Source of the DNA: Roseateles oligotrophus
Lineage (GTDB): Bacteria > Pseudomonadota > Gammaproteobacteria > Burkholderiales > Burkholderiaceae_C
Reading direction: 5' to 3'
Length of the DNA: 64,000 bases
Assembly (NCBI RefSeq): GCF_025717515.1
Contig: NZ_JAJIRN010000011.1
Location: 124,001-188,000 of the forward strand
This document shows, piece by piece, positions 33,959-42,628 of this stretch. Below the pieces are notes generated by a model that worked only from the letters and a program-made list of their open reading frames with translations, did not search any database and was not told where the DNA came from. Both the position numbers and the translations under genes were made by a program. Each line of letters begins with the position of its first letter. The stretch's first letter is position 1.

Positions 33959-35842
33959 CTAAGCCAGCAGCCAGGTGCTGATCCTGAAGGTGATGAAGGA
34001 CGCCAGATAGGCCAAGCCGAACAAGTAGCCGGTCATGATCAGCGGCATGCGCAGGCCGCCGGTTTCACGCCGCACCGCCGCCAAGGTCGCCAGGCATTGC
34101 GGGGCGAACACAAACCAGGCCAGCAAGGACAGCGCGGTCGGCAGGCTCCAGCTTTGAGCGATCAGCGGCGTCAGGGCTTGAGCCGCGTCTTCTGCTCTGG
34201 CCGACAAGGCATAGACGGTGCCCAGCGCACTGATGGCGATTTCGCGTGCGGCCAGTCCCGGCACCAAGGCCAGGCTGATTTGCCAGTTGAAGCCGATGGG
34301 CTCGAATACCTGCGCGAGACCGCGCCCCAGCATGCCGGCGACGCTGTACTCGATCGGCGCCCCGGAGGCACCTTCGGGCTTGCCGGGAAAGCTGGACAAG
34401 GCCCATAGCAACAAGGTCAAGCACAGGATGATGCCGCCCACCCGCTTGATGAAGATTGCCGCCCGCTGGCGCAAGCCGATCAGCACATTGCGTGGGTTCG
34501 GCCAATGGTAATTGGGCAACTCCATCATCAGCGGCCGCACTTGGGCGCCGCTGCCGAAGCGCTTGAGCACCCAGGCGACGGCCAAGGCGCCCAAAATTCC
34601 GGCGATATAGAGGCCGAGCAAGACCAGCCCCTGCAACTCGAAACCGCCCCAAACGACTCGTTGCGGGATGAAGGCGCCGATCAGCAAGGCGTAGACCGGC
34701 AGACGGGCCGAGCAGGTCATCAGCGGGGCAATCATGATGGTGACCAGGCGATCACGTGGGTTGGCGATGCTGCGTGTCGCCATGATGCCGGGAATGGCGC
34801 AGGCAAAGCTGGACAACAAGGGAATGAAGCTGCGCCCCGATAGGCCGACGCTGCCCATCAGGCGGTCAAGCAAAAAGGCGGCGCGGGGCAGATAGCCCGA
34901 TTCCTCCAGCACCAAAATGAAGAAAAAAAGAATCAAGATTTGCGGCAAAAAAACCAGCACGCCGCCGACGCCTGCGATCAAGCCGTCGACGATCAGGCTG
35001 TGCAGCCAACCCTCCGCCAACAGGGATCCGGCCTGTTGACCGAGCCAGCCGATCGCCGATTCGATCAAGTCTTTGGGGCCTTCCGCCCAGCTGAATACGG
35101 CCTGGAACAACAAAAATAGAACGACCAGCAGAATCAGCGGGCCCAGCACCGGATGCAGCAAGACCCGGTCGATCCGGTCGCTGGGCAAATGGGGCAGTTG
35201 TTGGTCCAGATCCAGCGCCTGCAAAATCTGCCGCACTGCGGCGTGGTCGGTTTCTTGTTTGCTGGGCGAGCTCAACTCGGGCAGTGCGTCGACAGCAGCC
35301 GACCAGACTTCACGTTGATCGAGCAGCAACTTCAATTCATCGACACCGACCCCTTGCGTGGCGACGGTGCGAATCACAGGCACGCCGATCGCCGCAGACA
35401 GCTTGTCGGCATCAATATGGATGCCGCGGCGGTCTGCTAGGTCGGTCATATTGAGTGCCACCACGCAGGGCAGCCCCATTCGTTTGACCGCCAGCACCAG
35501 CCTCAATGTCCGCCGCAGATTGGTGGCGTCGAGCACGCAAATTACCAGATCGGGCCGCTTCTCGCCGCGCGCTCGTCCGGCCAGCACATCGCAGGTCACC
35601 CGCTCGTCGGGAGAGCGTGGGTGCAGGCTGTAGGTGCCGGGCAGGTCAAGCAGACGCAGGTTTTTCCCGGCAGCGCTGCTGAGGCGCCCCTCTTTGCGCT
35701 CGACCGTCACACCGGCGTAGTTGGCGACCTTTTGCTGGCTGCCGGTCAGACGGTTGAACAGCGCGGTTTTGCCGCAGTTCGGGTTGCCCACCAGCGCCAA
35801 AAGTGGCCCGGCCGGGTGCAGATGGATGATGGCTTCACGCAT
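33959..35842 (-). CDS. feoB: Ferrous iron transporter FeoB
   Basis: A 627-residue inner-membrane Fe(II) transporter with an N-terminal GTPase. G1 is VGNPNCGKTALFN, G3 is LLDLPGTYSL, G4 is ALNMTDLAD. The membrane part has the two Gate signatures (RAAFLLDRLMGSVGLSGRSF with SSFACAIPGIMATR, and PGLAAREIAISALG). The start at 35842 overlaps feoA by eight bases (ATGCGTGA). It is shorter than E. coli FeoB (773) mainly at the C-terminus, and no feoC is seen. Confidence 0.95.
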   Translation of the reverse strand: MREAIIHLHPAGPLLALVGNPNCGKTALFNRLTGSQQKVANYAGVTVERKEGRLSSAAGKNLRLLDLPGTYSLHPRSPDERVTCDVLAGRARGEKRPDLVICVLDATNLRRTLRLVLAVKRMGLPCVVALNMTDLADRRGIHIDADKLSAAIGVPVIRTVATQGVGVDELKLLLDQREVWSAAVDALPELSSPSKQETDHAAVRQILQALDLDQQLPHLPSDRIDRVLLHPVLGPLILLVVLFLLFQAVFSWAEGPKDLIESAIGWLGQQAGSLLAEGWLHSLIVDGLIAGVGGVLVFLPQILILFFFILVLEESGYLPRAAFLLDRLMGSVGLSGRSFIPLLSSFACAIPGIMATRSIANPRDRLVTIMIAPLMTCSARLPVYALLIGAFIPQRVVWGGFELQGLVLLGLYIAGILGALAVAWVLKRFGSGAQVRPLMMELPNYHWPNPRNVLIGLRQRAAIFIKRVGGIILCLTLLLWALSSFPGKPEGASGAPIEYSVAGMLGRGLAQVFEPIGFNWQISLALVPGLAAREIAISALGTVYALSARAEDAAQALTPLIAQSWSLPTALSLLAWFVFAPQCLATLAAVRRETGGLRMPLIMTGYLFGLAYLASFITFRISTWLLA

Positions 35843-36116
35843 CGATCGCACCTTGATCGGGCGCGGCGGCTTTGACGCAAATGCAGGCCGCTTCGGCGCG
35901 GCGCAGTGCAAACGTCGACTGGCCAATCCGCACCACCAAGGGGTCCGCACCCGGTTGGCCGCGGGCCATCACGCGCACCGCCTCGCCGGGCAAAAAACCA
36001 AGTTCTTCCAGCCATTCGGCCCACTCGGGCGCGTAATTGGGCGAACTCACGCCGACGACATTCATCGGCGCGCCGATGGCGGCCATGGCCAGACTGTCTG
36101 GAGAAGCGCTTGTCAT
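35835..36116 (-). CDS. feoA: FeoA-domain protein
   Basis: A 93-residue SH3-like cytosolic partner of FeoB. It has the EWLEELGFLPGEAVRVMARGQPGADPLVVRIGQSTFALRRAEA core. The ATG at 36116 is chosen as the start because it begins just after the probable Fur box; the frame is open further upstream. It overlaps feoB, giving a two-gene iron-uptake unit. Confidence 0.9.
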   Translation of the reverse strand: MTSASPDSLAMAAIGAPMNVVGVSSPNYAPEWAEWLEELGFLPGEAVRVMARGQPGADPLVVRIGQSTFALRRAEAACICVKAAAPDQGAIDA

Positions 36117-36141
36117 GGGTATTGGGGGCTCGGCTGCGACG

Positions 36142-36162
36142 CAATTAAGAATTATTCGCATT
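36142..36162 (-). promoter_or_regulatory. Probable Fur box of feoAB
   Basis: The minus strand reads AATGCGAATAATTCTTAATT, an AT-rich imperfect inverted repeat close to betaproteobacterial Fur boxes, 26 bases upstream of the feoA start in otherwise GC-rich DNA. Iron-dependent repression of feoAB is inferred. Confidence 0.65.
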
Positions 36163-36192
36163 GTAGCCAACAAAACACCCAAATTTGCTCAC

Positions 36193-38568
36193 TTATTGTT
36201 GATCTAAGGTTTGCGCAAGCGCGAGTTTGAGTTGCTCAAAACCCTCGATGAAGGGTTCGGCTTGGCATAGGTCGGCGTAACGCTCGACCGCGTCGCACCA
36301 CTCATAGCTGCTGCCGTTGGGCTCGATAAAGGCCAGGCAGCCCTTGATGCCATGCACGGTAACGGCCGCCACATGCCAGTCCTCGTCCTGAATGGCCGCA
36401 TCAATTTCTTGCAGCCGCATCGGCAGTTGCTCTCGAAATGCGCTCAACATCTGACTCTTGAGCTCGAGCACGCGCTGCGCGCGAATCTCCTGCTTGCTGA
36501 TGGGTCGGGGTGATGCCTGGTCAGCGCCCGATTCGGCCATCGCATCGTTCGACTCGGTTTGCGGAATCGTCTGTTGATGAGCGTCCTGCGGCTTGAGCAT
36601 CTGGCCCAAACGCTGGCGCTCCTTGATGACTTGGCCTAGCACCTGATGCAGCGCATGCTCATCTATGGGCTTGCTCAAAAAAGCCACCATGCCGCTGCTC
36701 AAGAAGCGCGCCCGGTCTTGTTCCGAGGCATTGGCCGTCAAGGCAATGATGGGAATATTGGGCTCTGAAAAGACATGGTCACGCCAGCGGCCGGCACGAA
36801 TATGGCCGGTCGCTTCCAGTCCATCCATCACCGGCATGCGGCCATCCATCAAGATCAAGTCAAAGCGCTCTTGCGTCAGGGCCAGCAGCGCCTGTTCGCC
36901 GTTTTTGACCAGGCTCATGGTGTGGCCCATATCGCTCAGCAGGGCTTTGACGATCAGCTGATTGGTCTCGGCATCTTCGGCCACCAGCACATGCAATTGA
37001 TGCTCGTGCGGCGGCAGGGCTTCGAGTAATTCTTGCTGCGGTTGTTGGCCTACAGCAAGGGGGACTTCAAAGTAGAAGGTGCTGCCGATGCCCAGGCTGC
37101 TTTGCAGGCCGATCCGGCCGCCCATCATCTCAACCAGTTGCTTGCAGATCGACAACCCCAAGCCGGTGCCGCCGAAATTGCGTGTGGTCGACATATCGGC
37201 CTGCTCGAACTTCTGAAACAACCGGGTTTGGGCTTCTTCACTGATGCCGAGCCCGGAGTCTTGCACCGCGAAGTAAATCGAGACCAAGCCGGGGGCTGAA
37301 TTGGCGCTGCCCAAACTGGCCGCCACGGTCACGCCGCCGCGCTCGGTGAACTTGATGGCATTGCCGACCAAGTTCAGCAGCACCTGTCTGAGTCGGGTCG
37401 GGTCGCCTTGAAGGTAGGTCGGGATTTGCGGGTCAAGGTGCAGCTCAAGCTGAATGCTCTTTTGGCCCGCCCGCTCCACCAGCAACTGCATGGCGTCGTC
37501 CAGCAAGGGGCGCAAGGCGAAATCAACCGTCTCCAGCTTGAGTTTGCCGGCCTCGATCTTGGAGACATCAAGCAGGTCATTGACGATCTGCAGCAGCGCA
37601 GAAGCATTCTTGCTGGCCAACTCGACACGTTCCCGGACCAGTGGCTCCATCTGCCCGCGCAGACCCAGCTTGAGCATGCCCAGGATGCCGGCCATTGGCG
37701 TGCGCAACTCGTGGCTCATCATGGCCAGAAAGGAGCTCTTCAGCGTCGAGGCCTGCTCGGCCGCATCCTTCAAGGCCAGCAGACGGGCATTGCTTTCTTC
37801 GAGCTGGCTGTCGCGCTTGACGATTTGATCGAGCATGCGGTTGAACACGGTGCTCAGCGCGCCGACCTCGTCATTCGCCACCACCCGCGCGCGTACGGTG
37901 AACTTGTCGCGCTGTGATACCTCGTCCATGACCTGCTTGAGGCCGGTAATGGGCTCAAGCGCGCGGTGCAAGAAGCGGCGCGCTATCAGCAAGGCGGCTG
38001 CACCTGACAGTCCCAAGGTCAGCACCAAGGCTAGGCCGAATTTAGCAATCGAGTGCCACATGCGTGCCAGGTCGACCCTGGCAACGATGGTGCCAACCCG
38101 GGCGTCGGACAGCATCACAGCCGTGGCCAGCAGAAGATGGTTTTCAAACAGTCGAGATTTGGGCTGCAAATGCAATTCGGCGGCGTTCAAGCCCATTTGC
38201 GGAGCGGTCAAATGGCTGGCGATCGTGCTGTCGTTGGCACGCAAGATGTAGACCGACTGCAAGCCGGGGTAGATGCTGGCCGCACGCAGAATCTCACCGG
38301 CCGCCTTTGCGTCATCGAAGACAAGCGGCGATGCGGCCTGCACGGCCAAGGTGTTCAACCAGGCCTGGCTGCCTTCAATCACGGCGGCTCTTTGCATCAC
38401 CGCCTCTTGGGCGGTGATCAACAGCAAGGCGATCAACAAGGCAGCGGCCAGCGCGGCGGCAAGGATATGCTCCAGCCGGGTTACCAAGGAGTTTTGACGC
38501 GGCTGTTTCACTTCGTTGGCTGAGATTAGATTGCTCACTGATGGGGGGCGGGTTCCACGACGCGGCAC
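36193..38568 (-). CDS. Hybrid sensor histidine kinase with YfiN-like (CHASE8) periplasmic sensor
   Basis: A 791-residue membrane kinase. TM1 is at about 34-52, a periplasmic region at 55-172 resembles CHASE8 (QAWLNTLAVQAASPLVFDDAKAAGEIL), TM2 is at 177-197, and HAMP is at 198-250. The HisKA H-box has His286 in MMSHELRTP, the HATPase boxes include NAIKFTE and FGGTGLGLSI, the receiver has Asp575 in LILMDGRMP, and a C-terminal HPt has His739 in VHGIKGCLAF. All phosphotransfer residues are present, so an external response regulator should receive the signal; none is adjacent. The GTG start at 38568 shares one base with the YfiR stop (TAGTG). Confidence 0.88.
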   Translation of the reverse strand: MPRRGTRPPSVSNLISANEVKQPRQNSLVTRLEHILAAALAAALLIALLLITAQEAVMQRAAVIEGSQAWLNTLAVQAASPLVFDDAKAAGEILRAASIYPGLQSVYILRANDSTIASHLTAPQMGLNAAELHLQPKSRLFENHLLLATAVMLSDARVGTIVARVDLARMWHSIAKFGLALVLTLGLSGAAALLIARRFLHRALEPITGLKQVMDEVSQRDKFTVRARVVANDEVGALSTVFNRMLDQIVKRDSQLEESNARLLALKDAAEQASTLKSSFLAMMSHELRTPMAGILGMLKLGLRGQMEPLVRERVELASKNASALLQIVNDLLDVSKIEAGKLKLETVDFALRPLLDDAMQLLVERAGQKSIQLELHLDPQIPTYLQGDPTRLRQVLLNLVGNAIKFTERGGVTVAASLGSANSAPGLVSIYFAVQDSGLGISEEAQTRLFQKFEQADMSTTRNFGGTGLGLSICKQLVEMMGGRIGLQSSLGIGSTFYFEVPLAVGQQPQQELLEALPPHEHQLHVLVAEDAETNQLIVKALLSDMGHTMSLVKNGEQALLALTQERFDLILMDGRMPVMDGLEATGHIRAGRWRDHVFSEPNIPIIALTANASEQDRARFLSSGMVAFLSKPIDEHALHQVLGQVIKERQRLGQMLKPQDAHQQTIPQTESNDAMAESGADQASPRPISKQEIRAQRVLELKSQMLSAFREQLPMRLQEIDAAIQDEDWHVAAVTVHGIKGCLAFIEPNGSSYEWCDAVERYADLCQAEPFIEGFEQLKLALAQTLDQQ

Positions 38569-39113
38569 TAGTTTGTACTTCTGGCCAATTGCAATACCTT
38601 GGATGAGAGGGTGATCCCGACCTTTTTAGTGCGCTGCATATTGACATCAAACACCAGCCGCTTGCCATCCAGGGACAACAGAATCGCTGCGCCCGCAGCC
38701 ACCGGTGTATCGGCCACGGTCAGCACCGGGGCGTCGGCCAAGACCTTGAGTATCGATTGCATATTCGGTGCCTCTTGTTCGGTGATGAACAGCAACTGGC
38801 ATTTCTTGATGCTTGCCAGTCCATTCAAGCGACTCACGGCCAAACGACGGCCGTTGACACTTTTGCCTTCCAGATTATTCAAGGCCTCACCGAAATTATC
38901 CTGCCCCAGCACGCAAAGCATCAGTCCGTCCTGCGGGCTCTGCGGGTCAAGATTGGGCCAGTCGGCAAAGATCATGAAGTTGTACAAATAGCTCGCCTTC
39001 ATCGTGTATTCGGGCACCGCCTGAGCCTGTGTCTGCGCGTACACAGGCACGAGCGCCGACACGCTCAAGCATGTTGCCAGCAGCAGGGGTGTCAGAAAAT
39101 AAGGACGCTTCAT
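38568..39113 (-). CDS. YfiR-family periplasmic protein
   Basis: A 181-residue exported protein with signal peptide (MKRPYFLTPLLLATCLSVSA). The family core includes YTMKASYLYNFMIFADWPN, LCVLGQDNFGEALNNLEGK, CQLLFITEQEA and VLTVADTPVAAGAAILLSLDGKRLVFDVN. In Pseudomonas, YfiR is the periplasmic repressor of the CHASE8 diguanylate cyclase YfiN. Here it sits directly before a kinase with a similar sensor, so it probably gates that kinase. The start at 39113 follows GGAGATAAGG and is two bases after the TonB-receptor stop. Confidence 0.9.
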   Translation of the reverse strand: MKRPYFLTPLLLATCLSVSALVPVYAQTQAQAVPEYTMKASYLYNFMIFADWPNLDPQSPQDGLMLCVLGQDNFGEALNNLEGKSVNGRRLAVSRLNGLASIKKCQLLFITEQEAPNMQSILKVLADAPVLTVADTPVAAGAAILLSLDGKRLVFDVNMQRTKKVGITLSSKVLQLARSTN

Positions 39114-39115
39114 CC

Positions 39116-41200
39116 TTATCTCCAGAAGTCCCAACTCAATTGCAACCAGTAGGTGCGTCCGTCCATCTGCATGGCGTCAAGCACCAAGCCATCGAGCTCA
39201 TGTCGCGTGATGGAAGTCGGCAGCTCGAACTGTCGGTTCAAGGCATTTTTGATGCTGAACGAAGCGCCAATACCGTTCCAGCGTTGCGCCGATGTCAGCG
39301 TCAGATTGAAGAGGGTGATTCCGCCCAAAGGTCGACCCGGGCGAATCACGACATCGGCGTCATTGCGCAACTCTTTGGTGATGCGTGAACCCTGATACTG
39401 CGCCTCCACGCCGACGCGAATTGCGCTATCCAAGGCCGGCAAACTGAAGTTGACCTTGGCCAATGAGCGCGGTGAATTGACCAGGCGCCGCCCTTCGGAA
39501 TCGTTTGCGTTCTGCCAGGCGGCGCTGGCCCGCAATTGCATGTCGCCGGGCCAGGTTTGGTCGATTTGAAGCTCAATACCATGGGTCTTGCTGCTGCCGG
39601 TGAAGACGTCCGCACCGGTCGAGGAGGACAAGTAATGCTGATCGGCCAAGATATTGCGATAGATCGAGCCGGTCAGACGCAATGTCGGGCTGACGTCATG
39701 CAGCAAGATCAACTCCGTGGCGGTGACCTGTTCCGGTTTGAAGGTATCGGACTGCTGGGAGGAGCTGATGTCGTAAGGATTGGGCAGGCGGAAAGCCTGG
39801 CTATAGGCGACCTTGACGGTTGTTTCGGGTTCGGCTTGGTAGGTCAAAGCCAATCGTGGGCTGATCGCGGCTTTACGGGCATAGCGAATGCAGGGTTCTA
39901 CCGAGCAATCTATCGCATTGGGTTTGTCGAAACGAATGCCGACGTTGGCGGTGACTTTGTCGCTGACGATGAATTCATCGGTGCCGTAAAGGCTGTAAGT
40001 CTTGTTGGTATAGGGGTATTTGTGGTATCTGGATTGTTCTTCGAATTTCGAGTTTAAAGCGGCCGGGGAGAATTCTTGCTTGAAGTCATCCCGGTACTCG
40101 GCGCCAAACACAATCAGATGGCCATCAAACCGAGTCAGGGCGAATTTTTGATCCAAGCCCCACCATTTGCCCACGTTCATATTTTTTCGAAACTGCTCGG
40201 CGGGGTTTATTTCACCATATTCCCGCAATGTCTTGTCTTCGTAGTGGCCGTAGTAAAGACGCGAGACCGACTTCAGATCTTTGTTTATATTGAAATCGTA
40301 CTTGGCGCTTGCATGGTTGGTTTCATCAACCAATTGGTAAATTCGGTTGAAGGCGTTTTCCCGTTTTGGCAAAGGGGAGGCTTTGGTTCTTGTCACGCTG
40401 GCGGCCTGCAGGCTCAGACCATTGAGTTCAAGCTTGCCGAAGAGTCGGCGGTTTTCTTCGAAATCCTGATTGACGGCCCTGCCATTGTTTTGTGCCGGCG
40501 TATCAAAATAGGGGAAGTAGAGGTCTTGCCCGTCACTTTTGAGCCAAGAGGCCGAGAACAAGACGTCGACTCCGTTGTCGAGCTTCTTGCCGATACTGAT
40601 GCGCTGCTTGTGGCCGCCATGGCTGAAGACATCACCGGCGAGTTGCGCGGAATTGAAGTCGCTGCCTTTTTTGGTGATGACGTTGATGATGCCCAGCAGG
40701 GCGTTATTGCCATAGGTAACCGAGCCGGTGCCGGGTACATATTCGACCCGGTCAATCAACTCGAGATCGATCAAGCCAGAATTGTCGATATAGGCCTGGT
40801 TGTAAAGGTTGTCTTGAGTGGCGTTGCCGTCAATCAAAACCATGATGCGACCAACGTAATCGCCCGGCGCGCCAAAGCCGCGCCCGCCTAAATATTCGTA
40901 GCGACGGTCAAAGGTGGTGTAAAGGCCGCGCATGCTATTGATGACGTCGGCCAAGGTTCGATAACCAAAGGTCCGAATATCGGCGGCGGTTACGATGGAC
41001 ACTGCCGAGGGCGAGTCGCTGACTTGCTTGGCCAGTTTGGATGCCGTGATGACATCCGTCTGGGTCAGCTTCTCAAAGGGCAGCGAGGTCAGGTCTAGCG
41101 GGTTTTCTTGTGCGTAGACATGTCCGATGCAGGCGAGTGCCATGCACAGGACCGTAGTGGATCGCATGCTGTGAGTCATTTTCGAGGGCTTGAAAGGCAT
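39116..41200 (-). CDS. TonB-dependent outer-membrane receptor
   Basis: A 694-residue beta-barrel receptor. Signal peptide MRSTTVLCMALACIGHVYA, plug domain at about 40-165 (TQTDVITASKLAKQVSDSPS, RTLADVINSMRGLY, VEYVPGTGSVTYGNNALLGI) and a barrel ending in an aromatic residue near the C-terminus (LQLSWDFWR). The first ATG is at 41200; ATGs at 41179 and 41167 are also possible and none has a clear Shine-Dalgarno. No siderophore gene or FecIR pair is nearby; being first in the YfiR-kinase set suggests a sensory or ligand-linked role. Confidence 0.9.
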   Translation of the reverse strand: MPFKPSKMTHSMRSTTVLCMALACIGHVYAQENPLDLTSLPFEKLTQTDVITASKLAKQVSDSPSAVSIVTAADIRTFGYRTLADVINSMRGLYTTFDRRYEYLGGRGFGAPGDYVGRIMVLIDGNATQDNLYNQAYIDNSGLIDLELIDRVEYVPGTGSVTYGNNALLGIINVITKKGSDFNSAQLAGDVFSHGGHKQRISIGKKLDNGVDVLFSASWLKSDGQDLYFPYFDTPAQNNGRAVNQDFEENRRLFGKLELNGLSLQAASVTRTKASPLPKRENAFNRIYQLVDETNHASAKYDFNINKDLKSVSRLYYGHYEDKTLREYGEINPAEQFRKNMNVGKWWGLDQKFALTRFDGHLIVFGAEYRDDFKQEFSPAALNSKFEEQSRYHKYPYTNKTYSLYGTDEFIVSDKVTANVGIRFDKPNAIDCSVEPCIRYARKAAISPRLALTYQAEPETTVKVAYSQAFRLPNPYDISSSQQSDTFKPEQVTATELILLHDVSPTLRLTGSIYRNILADQHYLSSSTGADVFTGSSKTHGIELQIDQTWPGDMQLRASAAWQNANDSEGRRLVNSPRSLAKVNFSLPALDSAIRVGVEAQYQGSRITKELRNDADVVIRPGRPLGGITLFNLTLTSAQRWNGIGASFSIKNALNRQFELPTSITRHELDGLVLDAMQMDGRTYWLQLSWDFWR

Positions 41201-41587
41201 GAAAGGACGAGCAATGAGGTCGGCGGAATGTCGGTCGCTTGGGTACTTGAGCTGGCAAACTGGGCTCGCAGGAAGCTAGCCTCGCCAGATGATCGTCACT
41301 TTACTTGAGTGCAATGACTTTTTAGCCTATGCAAATCCCTTGCGATGACTTGGCGCATGAGCCCGGAGCCGGCCGGGCAGGACGCCCCAAGCCTCCTTGC
41401 TGCGAGGTTCCTTATCCGGCTGGATGTGTCAAAAAAGGCGATTATTTGCAAAAAAACGGACGCGCAAACGTTTAGCGTTTACCTTTAGTCGCCGATGCAC
41501 GCAAATTTCCTACAATGCAGCGTCCTTGCCCGGGTCCGCCCGAGCATGCTTATTGTGCAGATGTTTTTTAGCCCAAGCTCCAAAGCC
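41201..41587. other. Divergent intergenic region (TonB receptor / nucleoside operon)
   Basis: 387 bases with no convincing gene. It must hold the leftward promoter of the receptor-YfiR-kinase set and the rightward promoter of the nucleoside operon. The right half is AT-richer and contains the LacI-type palindrome listed separately. No Fur box is evident near the receptor gene. Confidence 0.6.
41463..41477 (+). promoter_or_regulatory. LacI/PurR-type operator upstream of nucleoside operon
   Basis: CGCAAACGTTTAGCG contains the perfect palindrome AAACGTTT (41466-41473), the central word of many LacI-family operators such as PurR and RbsR sites. It lies about 110 bases before the BMP gene. A LacI-family repressor sensing a nucleoside or base would fit; the regulator is not in the window. 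Confidence 0.5.
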
Positions 41588-42592
41588 ATGATTGCTTTCC
41601 CGATGTTTGCTTCTTCCCAGTTCGCTCGTGGCGCCTTGGCGCTGGCTTTGTCCTGCGTCGCGGTCGCCGTTCAGGCGCAGGCCAAACCCGCCGTGATCTT
41701 TGACATGGGCGGCAAGTTCGACAAGTCTTTCAATGAGTCGGCCTACCGAGGCATCGAGCGCTGGAAACAGGAAGCCGGTAAGCCCTATCTCGAGTTCGAG
41801 ATCAGTAACGATACCCAGCGCGTGCAGGCGATCCGCCGCATGGCCGAGCGCGGTGCCAGCCCCATCATCAGCGTAGGCTTCGCCCAGGCCTCGGCCTTGG
41901 AGCAGGTCGCCAAGGAATTCCCCAAGACGCAGTTCGCCATCATCGATGCCGAGGTCAAGTTGCCCAATGTGCAGTCGCTGCTGTTCAAGGAGCATGAAGG
42001 CAGCTATCTGGTCGGCGCGATGGCCGTGTTGGCCAGCAAGTCCGGCAAGGTCGGCTTTGTCGGCGGCATGGACATCCCCTTGATCCGCAAATTCCAATGC
42101 GGCTACGAGCAGGGTGCCAAGGCGACCAATCCCAAGGCCGAGGTGTTCTCCAATATGACCGGCACGACCTCGAGCGCCTGGAATGACCCGACCCGTGGCG
42201 GCGAACTCGCCAAGGCGCAATTCGCCAAGGGCTCCGATGTGGTCTTCGCCGCCGCCGGCGGAACCGGCTCGGGCGTCTATCAAGCCGCCAAGGATGCCGG
42301 TCGGCTGGCGATTGGCGTTGACAGCAATCAGAATCATTTGCAGCCCGGCACCATGCTGACCTCGATGGTCAAAAACGTCGATGTGGCGGTCTATAACGTG
42401 CTCAAGGGCTGGAAGCCCGGCACCAGCATGCTGGGGCTGAAGGAAGGCGGGGTCGAATACGCAATGGATCAGCACAATGCCAAGTTGGTGACACCCGCGT
42501 TGAAGGCCAAGGTCGAGGCGATCAAGGCCGACATCGTCGCCGGCAAGATCAAGATTGCCGACTATATGGCGGACGGTGCTTGCAAGTATTGA
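41588..42592 (+). CDS. BMP-family nucleoside-binding protein of ABC importer
   Basis: A 334-residue periplasmic binding protein with a Sec signal peptide (ALALALSCVAVAVQAQA, cleavage before KPAVIF). The BMP/PnrA fold is shown by VIFDMGGKFDKSFNESAYRG, SPIISVGFAQASALEQVAKEFP, GKVGFVGGMDIPLIRKFQCGY and AIGVDSNQNHLQPG. Family members bind purine or pyrimidine nucleosides. No clean lipobox is present. The ATG at 41588 is used because the upstream frame lacks signal-peptide character. It is the first of eight genes for nucleoside use. Confidence 0.9.
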   Translation: MIAFPMFASSQFARGALALALSCVAVAVQAQAKPAVIFDMGGKFDKSFNESAYRGIERWKQEAGKPYLEFEISNDTQRVQAIRRMAERGASPIISVGFAQASALEQVAKEFPKTQFAIIDAEVKLPNVQSLLFKEHEGSYLVGAMAVLASKSGKVGFVGGMDIPLIRKFQCGYEQGAKATNPKAEVFSNMTGTTSSAWNDPTRGGELAKAQFAKGSDVVFAAAGGTGSGVYQAAKDAGRLAIGVDSNQNHLQPGTMLTSMVKNVDVAVYNVLKGWKPGTSMLGLKEGGVEYAMDQHNAKLVTPALKAKVEAIKADIVAGKIKIADYMADGACKY

Positions 42593-42628
42593 TTGAATAG
42601 ACACAGCATTCGTCAGTGAAATCCGCCA

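Noticed and set aside
39116-41200. A FecIR-type cell-surface signalling system with the TonB receptor
   Set aside because: No sigma factor or anti-sigma gene is adjacent and the receptor plug is not preceded by a clear N-terminal signalling (STN) domain.
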